Positions 8,482-17,412 of a stretch of 64,000 nucleotides of DNA are shown piece after piece. The notes below the pieces were generated by a model that was not told where the DNA came from, ran no database searches, and was given only the letters and a program-made list of their open reading frames with translations. This DNA comes from Chloroflexota bacterium (GTDB lineage Bacteria; Chloroflexota; Anaerolineae; B4-G1; SLSP01). Location: positions 1 through 64,000 of the forward strand of contig JAIOAX010000013.1 of the NCBI GenBank assembly GCA_019873645.1, in the 5' to 3' direction. Within the stretch, counting starts at the first letter, position 1; every line of letters starts with the position of its first letter. Position numbers and translations under genes: made by a program.

Positions 8482-10604
8482 ACTACCTGGATGCTCACCG
8501 CACACGCTTCCCGCGCACGCGCGGGCTGATCGAGACGGAGGCCGCACGACCGCCGTGGATTCAGCGCGCACCGCGCATGGCTGTCATCGGGTGGATCATC
8601 CTGTTGGTCCTGGGACTTTATCTCATTCGCCTGTGGCAATTGCAGTTTCTGGAAGGCGGGTCCTGGCAAGCGCGCGCCGAACAGCAACAAAACCGCCTCG
8701 TCACGGTCTCGCCGCCACGCGGCGTTATCTACGACCGTGCGGGTAAAATCCTGGTGCGCAATATCCCCGCGTACAACGTCACCATCACGCCAGGCAACCT
8801 CCCCGAAGACCCGGAACGCGAACGCGCCGTGCTTATGCGCCTGGCGCAGCTTATTGACATCCCCTACAGCACCACACAAGGGTTAGACATCCCCAAGTAT
8901 CAGGGGGATCTGCGCATCGCAGGACGGGCAGCCTTTCCGCCGTATGGCAAAACACCCGCGCCGGGGCTATTGGAGATGGTGGAGGAAGTGCGCTGGCTGG
9001 AACCGTACAAGCCCATCGTGGTCGCGCAGAACATTGACCGCGAGCTGGCATTGCTTATCGCCCAGGAAGGCAGCGTCACCATGCCCGGTGTGGGGATCGA
9101 GATCATTCCCCGGCGGAACTATGCTTACGGCGAGTTGACCGCGCAAATCCTGGGGTTTCTGGGGCCGATCCCTCCCGAACAGGTCGCCGATTACGAAAGC
9201 AAAGGCTACGATCCCAGCATTGACCGCATCGGCTACGCCGGCGTGGAAGCCCAGATGGAGGAATTTTTGCGCGGCACACCCGGCCGGCGGCTGGTCGCCA
9301 AAGATGTGTTGGGACAGGAATTGCAGGTCCTCAGCGAAACGCCGCCTAGCTCTGGCGACAATGTTTTCCTGACATTGGACACAGAACTCCAGCAAGTCGC
9401 CCAAGACGCACTCCGTGCCGGGTTGGAGGCCGCCCATTCCCAACGTGGCGTCGCCATCGTGCTGGATCCACGGGATGGACAGGTGCTTTCGATGGTGAGC
9501 CTGCCGACCTACGACAACAACATGTTCAGCAAAAAACTGGACATGGATGCCTACCGCACCCTGCTCAACGACCCCCATCGCCCTTTTATTAACCATGCCA
9601 TCGCCGATCAAGTACCGCCCGGCTCCACCTTCAAAATCATCCCGGCGACGGCCGCGCTGCAAGAAGGCGTCATCAACCGCTACACCACCATCAACGATCC
9701 GGGCATCATCCGCCTGCCGAACAAATTCGCACCCGACGATCCCAAGCTGGCGCAACCTTTCTATTGCTGGATCTACCTGCAACACGGCGGCGGGCACGGG
9801 CCGATGAATGTGGTGGACGCCTTGGCGCAATCGTGCGATACATTTTTCTACGAGATCGCCGGCGGATTCGAGGAAACGCACTTCGAGGGCCTGGGCATCG
9901 AACGGCTGGCCGCGTATGCGCGCAAGTTCGGGCTTGGCGCGCCCACCGGCATTGATATTCCCGGCGAAGCCGCCGGGTTGGTTCCCACGCCCGCCTGGAA
10001 ACGCAAAATGTATCAGGAAACCTGGACCACCGGCGACACCTACATCACCGGCATCGGCCAGGGCAATATGCTGGTCACGCCGCTACAAATGGCGAATGCT
10101 TTCGCCGTCGTCGCCAACGGCGGCACGCTGTACGTCCCCCAGATCATCCATCACGTCGAAGACGCGGAGGGTAACATTATCCGGCCCTTCTCGCCCATCG
10201 TCAGCAGCACGCTTAACATCGCCGAATCAGTGTGGCAGATTGTACGTGAAGGCCTGGACCTGGCCGTTTCCGAGACGGGCACCGGCAAACGCGCGGACCT
10301 GGTCGAATTGGGCATCAACGTCGCCGGCAAAACGGGCACCGCCGAGTACTGTGATGACATCGCGCTCAAGGCCGGGCGCTGCGACGTCGCGGAAGGCAAA
10401 ACGCTGCCCACACACGCCTGGTTCGCCGCTTATGCTCCCTTTGAAGCGCCGGAGATCGTGGTCGTCGTGTGGATTTACGACGGCGGGGAAGGTTCTGTCG
10501 CTGCCGCGCCCGTAGCCAAAGAGATTATGGAATTCTACTTCAGGCGCAAGCTCGGGCTGCCGGAGACACCGGAAGGAGAAACTCCACCGGAGGGGACGCC
10601 CTGA
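8478..10604 (+). CDS. mrdA: Penicillin-binding protein 2, class B transpeptidase
   Basis: A 708-residue wall transpeptidase that cross-links peptidoglycan during elongation. A single N-terminal helix (about residues 35-53) is followed by the PBP dimerisation segment PPRGVIYDRAGKILV. The catalytic domain has the active serine Ser383 in PPGSTFK, the second motif SCD (LAQSCDTFF, Cys in place of the usual Ser-x-Asn pattern) and KTGTAEY. The GTG at 8478 overlaps the mreD stop and follows GGAGG at 8463. No rodA partner follows in the window. The tail EGETPPEGTP is short and acidic. Confidence 0.92.
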   Translation: MNYLDAHRTRFPRTRGLIETEAARPPWIQRAPRMAVIGWIILLVLGLYLIRLWQLQFLEGGSWQARAEQQQNRLVTVSPPRGVIYDRAGKILVRNIPAYNVTITPGNLPEDPERERAVLMRLAQLIDIPYSTTQGLDIPKYQGDLRIAGRAAFPPYGKTPAPGLLEMVEEVRWLEPYKPIVVAQNIDRELALLIAQEGSVTMPGVGIEIIPRRNYAYGELTAQILGFLGPIPPEQVADYESKGYDPSIDRIGYAGVEAQMEEFLRGTPGRRLVAKDVLGQELQVLSETPPSSGDNVFLTLDTELQQVAQDALRAGLEAAHSQRGVAIVLDPRDGQVLSMVSLPTYDNNMFSKKLDMDAYRTLLNDPHRPFINHAIADQVPPGSTFKIIPATAALQEGVINRYTTINDPGIIRLPNKFAPDDPKLAQPFYCWIYLQHGGGHGPMNVVDALAQSCDTFFYEIAGGFEETHFEGLGIERLAAYARKFGLGAPTGIDIPGEAAGLVPTPAWKRKMYQETWTTGDTYITGIGQGNMLVTPLQMANAFAVVANGGTLYVPQIIHHVEDAEGNIIRPFSPIVSSTLNIAESVWQIVREGLDLAVSETGTGKRADLVELGINVAGKTGTAEYCDDIALKAGRCDVAEGKTLPTHAWFAAYAPFEAPEIVVVVWIYDGGEGSVAAAPVAKEIMEFYFRRKLGLPETPEGETPPEGTP

Positions 10605-13600
10605 ACGCTCAGCAGGATAGCAAACGACCCTGGCAACGCCTGGCGGCGTGGTTCCTTATCGGGCTGTGCGGGTTGGTGTGGGGAACTGGGCTGGCGCGGA
10701 CGCTGGCATTGGAACTGCGCAGTCCGTTTTTCTTCGGGATTGTCGGCGCAAGCGTCAGCGGGATTCTGGCTGCCATTTTAACACTCTTCACAGCCAGCCT
10801 GATGCAGCGTCGCCAACTTGCGCTTGAAGATGTAGCGCTGCGGATGACGCCGCTGTTCCTTCCCGCCGTAGACATCCTCGGTGGAAACTTCCAGCCGTGG
10901 CGCGGACCGGTTTTGCTCATCGGCAGCCTGGCTCTGACCGGCGCCTTGCTGTTACGGCGAAATCTTTCGCAGCGCATGGGGTTCGCCCTCGCCGTTCTGC
11001 TGCCGCTGGCGGTCTATCTCCCCGATCTTTCCCCTTACGTCGGACGGGCCGACACCTTCGAGTTTCAAGTCGTCGCGCCGCACCTGGGGATTGCCCATCC
11101 GAGCGGCTATCCGCTCTACATTCTCGTCGGCAAGCTCTTTTCGCTGTTGCCCTTCGGTACACCGGCCTGGCGGGTCAATCTTTCATCGGCAGTGTGTGCG
11201 GCGCTGGCCTCCGGCATGCTGTTTCTGGCGATAAGCGAATGGCGAATGGCGAATCACGAATTACGAATTACGAGTCACGAATTACGAATTACGAATTACG
11301 AATCCCCAATTTCCAATTTTTTCCAATCCCTCCTCGCGGCGCTGATCCTGGCGTTCTCCCCTACCCTGTGGTCGCGCGCGATTGAGGCGGAGGTGTACGC
11401 ACTCAACGCGCTGCTGACGGCCACCGGCTTGTGGTTGGCCGTGCGTTGGGCAGTCGGTAAAATGCATCCCCATCGCGCCGTGCCGCTGTTCGGCTTGCTG
11501 ACGGGTGTGGCGATGGCCTCGCACGTCACACTGGGCGCGCTGGCGTTCCTGGCACTGCCGCTGCTCCTCACCCGGCCCCGACCCGCATGGCGCACCCTGC
11601 TGCTGGCGGCGGCGTTGGGAGTGCTCGGGCTGACGCTCTACGCCTACATCCCGCTACGCTGGCCGGCCGTCAACAACGGTGCAACGATGAGCCTGGCGCA
11701 CTTCCTGCGCTTCGTCACCAACGCCGATTCCGGCGGCGCACTGCGTCCCCTGGCATTCATCCACGATCCGGCGCGCTGGCTGCTGGTTCTCCGGTTGCTG
11801 CGGATGCAGGTGGGTTGGGTAGGGCTGGCACTGGCAACGGTAGGGTTGTTCCAATTGTGGCGCCGGAAATGGCCGCTGGCGCTCGGCATGCTCATGGCTT
11901 TTGGAGCCTGGGTATGGTTCAACCTCAGCTTCTACGTCGCCGATCCCGACTATTCGGCGTTTCTCATTCCCGCGCATGTCCTGCTCATCTTCTGGGTAGG
12001 CATGGCGAATCAGCGAATCAGCGAATCAGCGAATCAGCAAATCAGCAAATCAGCGAATCTCCGAATCGGCGAATCAGCGAATTCCCAGTCCCTAATCCCC
12101 AATCCCCAATCCCTAATCACGCCTCACGTTTTACGCTTCACGTTTTACGCCGTTCTGACGCTGCTGCTCTTAAGCCGCCTGTGGACGACCGGGCCGACGT
12201 TGGACACGCTTTCCGTGGGACGCAACGACGAGGCCTGGGCGCGTTATGTGTTGCGTCAACCGCTGGCCGAAGGCGCGGCCATCCTTGCCGATAGTGAGAA
12301 GTTCCCACCGCTGTATTATCTGCAACAAGTCGAGGGTTTGCGGCCTGATCTGGAACTGATTATGCGCTTCGACGAAGCGCAATACCGCGAGTCGCTGGAA
12401 AGCCTCCTGGCCGCCGGACGGCGTGTTTACCTGGCGCGCTATCTGCCCGGTCTGGACGCCTATGGCGTGAGTGCAGTCGGGCCGCTGGTCGAAGTGGCCC
12501 CGCCAGCTCCCCCTACCCTCGCGCCGACGCCGGTCGCCCGCTTCGGTGAGGCGCTCGAGCTGAACAACTTCCGCATCGAGCCGGATCCCGAAGGACGCGC
12601 CATGCACCATCTGACACTGGTGTGGCATGCGCGCTCGGCTATCGGCGACGATCTGGAGGTACGCCTGCGCCTGACCGACGCCGGACAGTCCCTCTGGGAA
12701 AGCGCCGCGACGCGCCCGGTCAACAGCTATACCACCACACAGGCCTGGCAGGCCGGCGCAATCGTCACAGACTATCACGCCCTGCCCTGGCCCGCGTGGA
12801 TCGCGCCTGGCGAATACGGCCTGGAAATCGGCGTGTTTCCGCGCTTCGGACAGACAGGATTGCCGATCAATGGGACAGCGACGACGTGGCAACCACTCGG
12901 AACCATCACCATTCCTCCACATATCCCGGCAACTCTGCCGCGCCGCAGCCACATGCGTTTTGCCGATTGCTGGCTGACGGGAATGGATTTTCCCGAAGAA
13001 ACACACGCGGGCAGCGTGATAAACCTTGATCTGGGCTGGCAATGCGACGCGCTGGCATCAGATATGGGGATGGAAATCCACTGGCTCCGCGAAGGCAACG
13101 TCGTCCAACGCACTCCGTTACACAGCGCCAACGCCTCCCCCGAAACATTGGGGGGGTCTCAAATCGTCCGCTACACCGTCGCCGTACCTCAGGAAACCGG
13201 TCGGTATGCGTTAGCGATCGGCCGTCAGCGGTCAGCCGGCAGCAGTCAGCCATCAGCCATCAGCCAGGGTCTGGCGCAGTGCGGGTGGCTGGAGAGACGG
13301 CGCGCGGCCTGCGTCCTCGGTGAGCTCAATGTGCAACCGTCAAATGTGGGATTGGCAAACTTCGGCGACCAGATTATACTCCTGGAAGCCACGCTCGATG
13401 CGGCTGCGGCGCCGGCCGGCGGGCAGGTTTACGTCAATCTGCGCTGGCGCGGCCTGCGGAAGCTGGACCGCGATTACACCGTCTTCGTGCAGGCCATCGG
13501 CCCCGACGGACAGCTTTACGGGCAAGCCGACAGTTGGCCGATGCAGGGCGCACGTCCCACAAGCGGCTGGAGCGCTGGCGAGGAATTCAACGATCCCTAC

Positions 13601-13762
13601 AGCTTCTATCTGAAACCCAACGCACCGGCAGGCCGGTATCAGGTCATCGTGGGATGGTATCTGCTGGCGGATATGCGTCGTCTGCCCGTCGTCAATGCGA
13701 GCGGACAAGCCATCGGGGATTTCTATACGGTGGGGACCTTCGAGATGTCGAGCGTACGCTGA
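10601..13762 (+). CDS. DUF2723 polytopic membrane protein (glycosyltransferase-like) with three in-frame repeat insertions
   Basis: About 1053 residues. The N-terminal half carries many hydrophobic helices and the DUF2723 signature GIAHPSGYPLYILVGKLF, a family distantly related to lipid-linked-sugar glycosyltransferases. The C-terminal half is soluble, with beta-sandwich-like segments. Three word arrays are read in frame: residues about 210-240 (NHELRITSHELRI), 468-518 (ESANQQISKSANLRIGESAN) and 874-890 (QPSAISQ). There is no ATG, GTG or TTG near the expected start. CTG at 10601 overlaps the PBP stop and follows GGAGGGG, so I infer a CTG start; the longer frame from GTG 10469 is unlikely. The substrate is unknown. 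Confidence 0.75.
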   Translation: MNAQQDSKRPWQRLAAWFLIGLCGLVWGTGLARTLALELRSPFFFGIVGASVSGILAAILTLFTASLMQRRQLALEDVALRMTPLFLPAVDILGGNFQPWRGPVLLIGSLALTGALLLRRNLSQRMGFALAVLLPLAVYLPDLSPYVGRADTFEFQVVAPHLGIAHPSGYPLYILVGKLFSLLPFGTPAWRVNLSSAVCAALASGMLFLAISEWRMANHELRITSHELRITNYESPISNFFQSLLAALILAFSPTLWSRAIEAEVYALNALLTATGLWLAVRWAVGKMHPHRAVPLFGLLTGVAMASHVTLGALAFLALPLLLTRPRPAWRTLLLAAALGVLGLTLYAYIPLRWPAVNNGATMSLAHFLRFVTNADSGGALRPLAFIHDPARWLLVLRLLRMQVGWVGLALATVGLFQLWRRKWPLALGMLMAFGAWVWFNLSFYVADPDYSAFLIPAHVLLIFWVGMANQRISESANQQISKSANLRIGESANSQSLIPNPQSLITPHVLRFTFYAVLTLLLLSRLWTTGPTLDTLSVGRNDEAWARYVLRQPLAEGAAILADSEKFPPLYYLQQVEGLRPDLELIMRFDEAQYRESLESLLAAGRRVYLARYLPGLDAYGVSAVGPLVEVAPPAPPTLAPTPVARFGEALELNNFRIEPDPEGRAMHHLTLVWHARSAIGDDLEVRLRLTDAGQSLWESAATRPVNSYTTTQAWQAGAIVTDYHALPWPAWIAPGEYGLEIGVFPRFGQTGLPINGTATTWQPLGTITIPPHIPATLPRRSHMRFADCWLTGMDFPEETHAGSVINLDLGWQCDALASDMGMEIHWLREGNVVQRTPLHSANASPETLGGSQIVRYTVAVPQETGRYALAIGRQRSAGSSQPSAISQGLAQCGWLERRRAACVLGELNVQPSNVGLANFGDQIILLEATLDAAAAPAGGQVYVNLRWRGLRKLDRDYTVFVQAIGPDGQLYGQADSWPMQGARPTSGWSAGEEFNDPYSFYLKPNAPAGRYQVIVGWYLLADMRRLPVVNASGQAIGDFYTVGTFEMSSVR
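11229..11325. repeat. Short-word array inside DUF2723 gene (ACGAATT type)
   Basis: About eleven 7-bp words (ACGAATT, ACGAGTC) in the open orientation, translated as NYELRIT-like heptads. It interrupts a loop between hydrophobic helices. Confidence 0.85.
12004..12150. repeat. Compound short-word array inside DUF2723 gene
   Basis: Three word types in succession: AATCAGCG (12004-12080), CCCTAATCCCC / CCCAAT (12085-12120) and ACGTTTTACGCTTC (12126-12150). All are in the orientation without stops and lie in a loop before a hydrophobic helix. Confidence 0.85.
13222..13267. repeat. Short-word array inside DUF2723 gene (GTCAGCCATCAGCC type)
   Basis: Five to six GTCAGC / CATCAGC words read in frame in the soluble half of the protein, encoding a Ser/Gln/Ala-rich loop. 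Confidence 0.7.
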
Positions 13763-13777
13763 AGCAATCATTTTTGT

Positions 13778-13850
13778 CAGCAGATTTAGCAGATTAAGCA
13801 GATTTTTCTAGTTTATAATATCTAATCTGCTCAATCTGCTTAATCTGCTG
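13778..13850. terminator. Inverted word array, candidate bidirectional terminator
   Basis: The left arm 13778-13804 and right arm 13824-13850 are 27-bp inverted repeats with two mismatches, each made of AGCAGATT words. The array lies in the 97-bp space between two convergent genes (DUF2723 and the flippase-like gene), with T-rich DNA on both sides. Confidence 0.65.
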
Positions 13851-13859
13851 ATAGAGTTA

Positions 13860-14804
13860 TCATTTTTTCAAAAGCCCAGCAATGCCTTCCATCAGATAGA
13901 TGGCGAAACCGATAAGCCCCACGGCCAGCGTCACGGCGTACACCGAGAGCGTCATCCCGGCGGCGACGGCGTCGGGCACCCCCACCGAACCAAAGAGCGG
14001 CTGCGCCACCCAATCTCGCGCCCCCAGGCCACCAACTGAGATGGGAATCAACAGCGTCAGCGAAAGCAGCGGCACGAAGACGAAATAGAAGCCGAGCGGC
14101 ACCGTCATCCCCACCGCCAGGCCACATAGCCAGTAGACGGCGATATTGACCAGGTTGAACAGCGTCGAGAGCCCCAGCGCCAGCCAGACGGGCCGCGCGC
14201 CCGAGCCGGTCACGGCAGCGTAGATACCCGCCAGCTTACCCTCACCGGCGAGCGAAATCGCCCGCGGCAGCCGCGCCGTGATGCGCCGCAGCAACTTCCC
14301 TTCCAACAACAGCACCCCACCCGCCAACCCGGCGACCGCAATGACGATGAACATCCACACCAGCCACGGCGCCAGGCCGTGGGTAAACGGCAAGACCAGC
14401 AGTCCCAGCACCATCAACGAGAGAATGCCCGTCAGGCGATCCACGACGACCGTGCCCACAGCGGCCGCCTGCCGGTCCTGTTGCGCCAGCTCCAGCACGC
14501 GCACAACGTCGCCGCCAAAGCCAGAGGGTAAGATGGTGTTGAAAAAATTCCCCACCAGGTAAAGTTTGAGCAGCAACCCAAACGGCGGGCGCACGCCCAA
14601 GCCGTGGAGCAGCGCCCGCCAGCGAAAAACGCGGACGACAATGCCAACGAGGAACAGCAAGGCCGCCAACCCCAGCCAGCGCAGGTCGGCGCGTCGGAGG
14701 ATACGTGCGACTTCATCTCCGCCGATCTGGTGCAATAACAGAGCCAGGGTACCCAGGCTCAAAGCCACGCGCGCCAGGTTGAGCCAGCGTTGCCGGGCTT
14801 TCAC
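13860..14804 (-). CDS. Lysylphosphatidylglycerol synthase TM-region / UPF0104 flippase-like protein
   Basis: A 314-residue polytopic protein with about seven to eight helices. NFFNTILPSGFGGDVVRV matches the core motif of the LPG-synthase transmembrane domain (YbhN/AglD-like), seen in proteins that flip or modify lipids. No soluble aminoacyl-transferase domain is present, so a lipid-flippase or glycolipid role is more likely than lysyl transfer. Its ATG overlaps the stop of the upstream exported-protein gene by four bases, so the two are co-translated. That neighbour suggests a link with surface glycoconjugates, but this is inference. Confidence 0.8.
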   Translation of the reverse strand: MKARQRWLNLARVALSLGTLALLLHQIGGDEVARILRRADLRWLGLAALLFLVGIVVRVFRWRALLHGLGVRPPFGLLLKLYLVGNFFNTILPSGFGGDVVRVLELAQQDRQAAAVGTVVVDRLTGILSLMVLGLLVLPFTHGLAPWLVWMFIVIAVAGLAGGVLLLEGKLLRRITARLPRAISLAGEGKLAGIYAAVTGSGARPVWLALGLSTLFNLVNIAVYWLCGLAVGMTVPLGFYFVFVPLLSLTLLIPISVGGLGARDWVAQPLFGSVGVPDAVAAGMTLSVYAVTLAVGLIGFAIYLMEGIAGLLKK

Positions 14805-16264
14805 TGCGCCTCCGGACAGGTGGCATCGTAACGGAAGTAATCAAACCACAAATCCACCGGCGTCACTTCCCAGGAGCCGCCGATCAGGCCAATTTTGGCG
14901 CGGGGCATATCGGGAATATCGCCGGTCGCCAGCTTCACGCCGTTGACATACACGTCCACTCTCTGTCCGCGCACGGCAACCTTGACCGTGTTGTAGCCTT
15001 GCGTAGGAATCAGCAATGAGTCACAAGGATAACCGTTCTTGTCCTCACACCACGGGATGATGGGAATTTCAACATTGATGGGGGTACCGTCAAGCGGCTG
15101 ATGATTGCCCGGATACTGGTAATTGTGATAACGCACCGCGCCGTAATTGTGATTGGCATTGACCTGGAAAGTGTACAACTCGGTCATCGTTTCATTCGCG
15201 CCAAAGATGACGCCCCAATGCGCCCACCACGGCTGGTAATTCTCCCAGGTATTGGCAATTTTAGCCCGCGCCTCGACGCAGTAACGCTCCGGCAGCGCCC
15301 CGACGTAACCGGGGAGCGGCGCCGCCTGCGCCGGCCACACAAACCAGGTATCCACGTTCCCTTCGCCACCCTGCCACGAGACCGGAATGTCAATGCGATA
15401 ATTGCCGGAATGGTAACTGATATAGGCCACTTCTTCGTAACCTTCATGACAATCCCATCCCCAGCGGCACCATTTGTTGTAACGCAGTGCAGTGCCGGTA
15501 GGCCAACCACTCGCGGGATCGTCAAAATCATCCACGTAGACCGGCAATGGTGTGGGCGTGGGAGTCGGGGTCGGTGTGGGATCAAGGCGCACAAGCGGCA
15601 GGTAGGTCTTTGACCCATAGTTGAATTCGAGAACCAGGTTATCCACCAGCGACCCGGCGGCGACCTCCTGCCCGTCGCTGGCAAAGCGCAATCCGATCCA
15701 CACCGGGCGGTTAAGGTACGCCTTCGTGGACCAGCTTATCTGTTGCCATTCGGTAGAAGCTACGGACAGGAAAAGCCCACCAAAGGCATTGTGTGGATCA
15801 TCGGACAACCCCACAAACAGGCTGTCGCCGGCCGCCACGCGGTTCTGCACATCCAGACGCAAGCGCATGTCCCACACCCGTCCGGTCGGTGTGAACGGCC
15901 CGGCGATGGCCCAGACTTCGAGGTTGTTCGTATAGGTTCCCGTGGGCCAGGCTTGGGTGCTTCCCACACTGCCGCCGCCGGCGCACCAAAGCCCTCGATC
16001 CATAACAACCAGTGTTCCCAGGGTGCGTGTATACGGTTCGACATCCCATCCGTAGCGGTCGGTCATATCGTTATAGAGTGTCCATACCGGCGACAAACTG
16101 TCGAATGTATCTGAGAATACCGGTTGCCATAGTGCTGCTGTTTGCGCTGAGGTCGCAGAGACACCGCTCCAGGCACTTACAACGGCGACCGATAACAACA
16201 GACCACACAGCATGCTAAAACCGACCAGCAGGAACGCATGTCTTTTCACGCTATTATTCACCAT
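14801..16264 (-). CDS. Exported protein with two jelly-roll modules and PTP linker
   Basis: 487 residues with an N-terminal signal or anchor (about residues 9-34). Residues 45-215 form a beta-rich module starting FSDTFDSLSPVW. SKTYLPLVRLDP and a proline-threonine linker (about residues 225-242) follow. A second module begins VDDFDDPASGWPTG and ends GLIGGSWEVTPVDLWFDYF, resembling DUF1080 / concanavalin-like sugar-binding folds. It is a close relative of the next gene over its C-terminal half. It probably acts outside the cell on a polysaccharide; no catalytic residues are evident. It is translationally coupled to the flippase-like gene. Confidence 0.75.
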   Translation of the reverse strand: MVNNSVKRHAFLLVGFSMLCGLLLSVAVVSAWSGVSATSAQTAALWQPVFSDTFDSLSPVWTLYNDMTDRYGWDVEPYTRTLGTLVVMDRGLWCAGGGSVGSTQAWPTGTYTNNLEVWAIAGPFTPTGRVWDMRLRLDVQNRVAAGDSLFVGLSDDPHNAFGGLFLSVASTEWQQISWSTKAYLNRPVWIGLRFASDGQEVAAGSLVDNLVLEFNYGSKTYLPLVRLDPTPTPTPTPTPLPVYVDDFDDPASGWPTGTALRYNKWCRWGWDCHEGYEEVAYISYHSGNYRIDIPVSWQGGEGNVDTWFVWPAQAAPLPGYVGALPERYCVEARAKIANTWENYQPWWAHWGVIFGANETMTELYTFQVNANHNYGAVRYHNYQYPGNHQPLDGTPINVEIPIIPWCEDKNGYPCDSLLIPTQGYNTVKVAVRGQRVDVYVNGVKLATGDIPDMPRAKIGLIGGSWEVTPVDLWFDYFRYDATCPEAQ

Positions 16265-16277
16265 TGACCCCGTTCAA

Positions 16278-17264
16278 TTAAGGAGCACAGTTAGGCTCGT
16301 AACGGAAATAATCAATCTGAATATCCACGGGTGTCACTTCCCAGGAACCACCGATCAGGCCCACACGCTCGCGAGGCATAATGCTAAGATACACATGGTT
16401 CAGGTGGCGCCCATTCACAAAGATATCCACGTAGTGACCATCCACGATCACTTTGAGCGTATTGAATTTATGAGTGGGGATCAAGTTGGGCATATCCCCA
16501 GACCACGGGACAATCAAAGTTTCAACGTTGATATCTATGCCGCCGCCAAGAGGTTGACGGTTGCCGGGAAATGAATAATTGTGATGATAAAGAACGGCCA
16601 GATCATGGTTTGCGTTGACCTGGAACGAATAAATTTCGGTCATCTCGGCGTTCGCGCCAAAGACGATGCCCCAGTGCGCCCACCAAGGTTGGTACTCCTG
16701 GTCGAGCCAGTTGGCAAACACGCCACGCGCCTCAATGCAATACCGCTGTGGAAGCGGATAATAAGATTCCGGCAACGGTGCAAACAACACCGGCCACACA
16801 AACCAGGTATCCACATCCCCGCCGCCATGCCATGTCCAGGGGATTTCAATGCGGTAGGTAGAGTTTGATTCAAACTGACTGTAACTCATGACCGCTACAA
16901 TCTCGTCACCTTCATGACAATCCACATCCCCGTAGCGACACCACTTGTTATATCGCCAAGCCGGGCCGGTGTACCAGCCGCTGGCCGGATCATCAAAACT
17001 GTCAAAGTAAACACTGGGCAGGGGGGGGATAGGATCACGCCAGACAAGAGGGAGATAAACTTTGGAGACAGAGGTTTCACTGAGAGAAACGGTCATCGGC
17101 CACAGCGCCGATGGTGTCTCAGATATATTGGCGAGTGCCGTCATTCGATTCACTGACGGTTGCCAGGCCCGGACATTCAGGGGAGCCGCAAACAAAGCTG
17201 CCAGCAAGAATGTCATGATGCCGATTGCACCAACAAGCAACCCTACCCGACCACGAATGAACAT
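16278..17264 (-). CDS. Exported protein with one jelly-roll module
   Basis: 328 residues with an N-terminal signal segment (about residues 8-30), SKVYLPLVWRDP at about residue 70, then one module from YFDSFDDPASGWYTG to GLIGGSWEVTPVDIQIDYF. It matches the second module of the neighbouring 487-residue protein nearly residue for residue in many stretches (PWWAHWG, FQVNANH, RYNKWCR), indicating a recent duplication. Conserved cysteines (KWCR, DCHEG, RYC) suggest disulfides. It lies 13 bp upstream of the next gene, in the same direction. Confidence 0.75.
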   Translation of the reverse strand: MFIRGRVGLLVGAIGIMTFLLAALFAAPLNVRAWQPSVNRMTALANISETPSALWPMTVSLSETSVSKVYLPLVWRDPIPPLPSVYFDSFDDPASGWYTGPAWRYNKWCRYGDVDCHEGDEIVAVMSYSQFESNSTYRIEIPWTWHGGGDVDTWFVWPVLFAPLPESYYPLPQRYCIEARGVFANWLDQEYQPWWAHWGIVFGANAEMTEIYSFQVNANHDLAVLYHHNYSFPGNRQPLGGGIDINVETLIVPWSGDMPNLIPTHKFNTLKVIVDGHYVDIFVNGRHLNHVYLSIMPRERVGLIGGSWEVTPVDIQIDYFRYEPNCAP

Positions 17265-17412
17265 ATATCAGACTCCTTTCCAGACAAGAATAATCGGTTG
17301 TGGCGTGAGTTATCCGCTCACCTTACGCTTTACGACCTTCCTCACTAAATTTCAAGCAAATGAGGGGGCAGATCAGCGCATCGGCCCCCTCAATGCTTAG
17401 TAGACTGTTATG

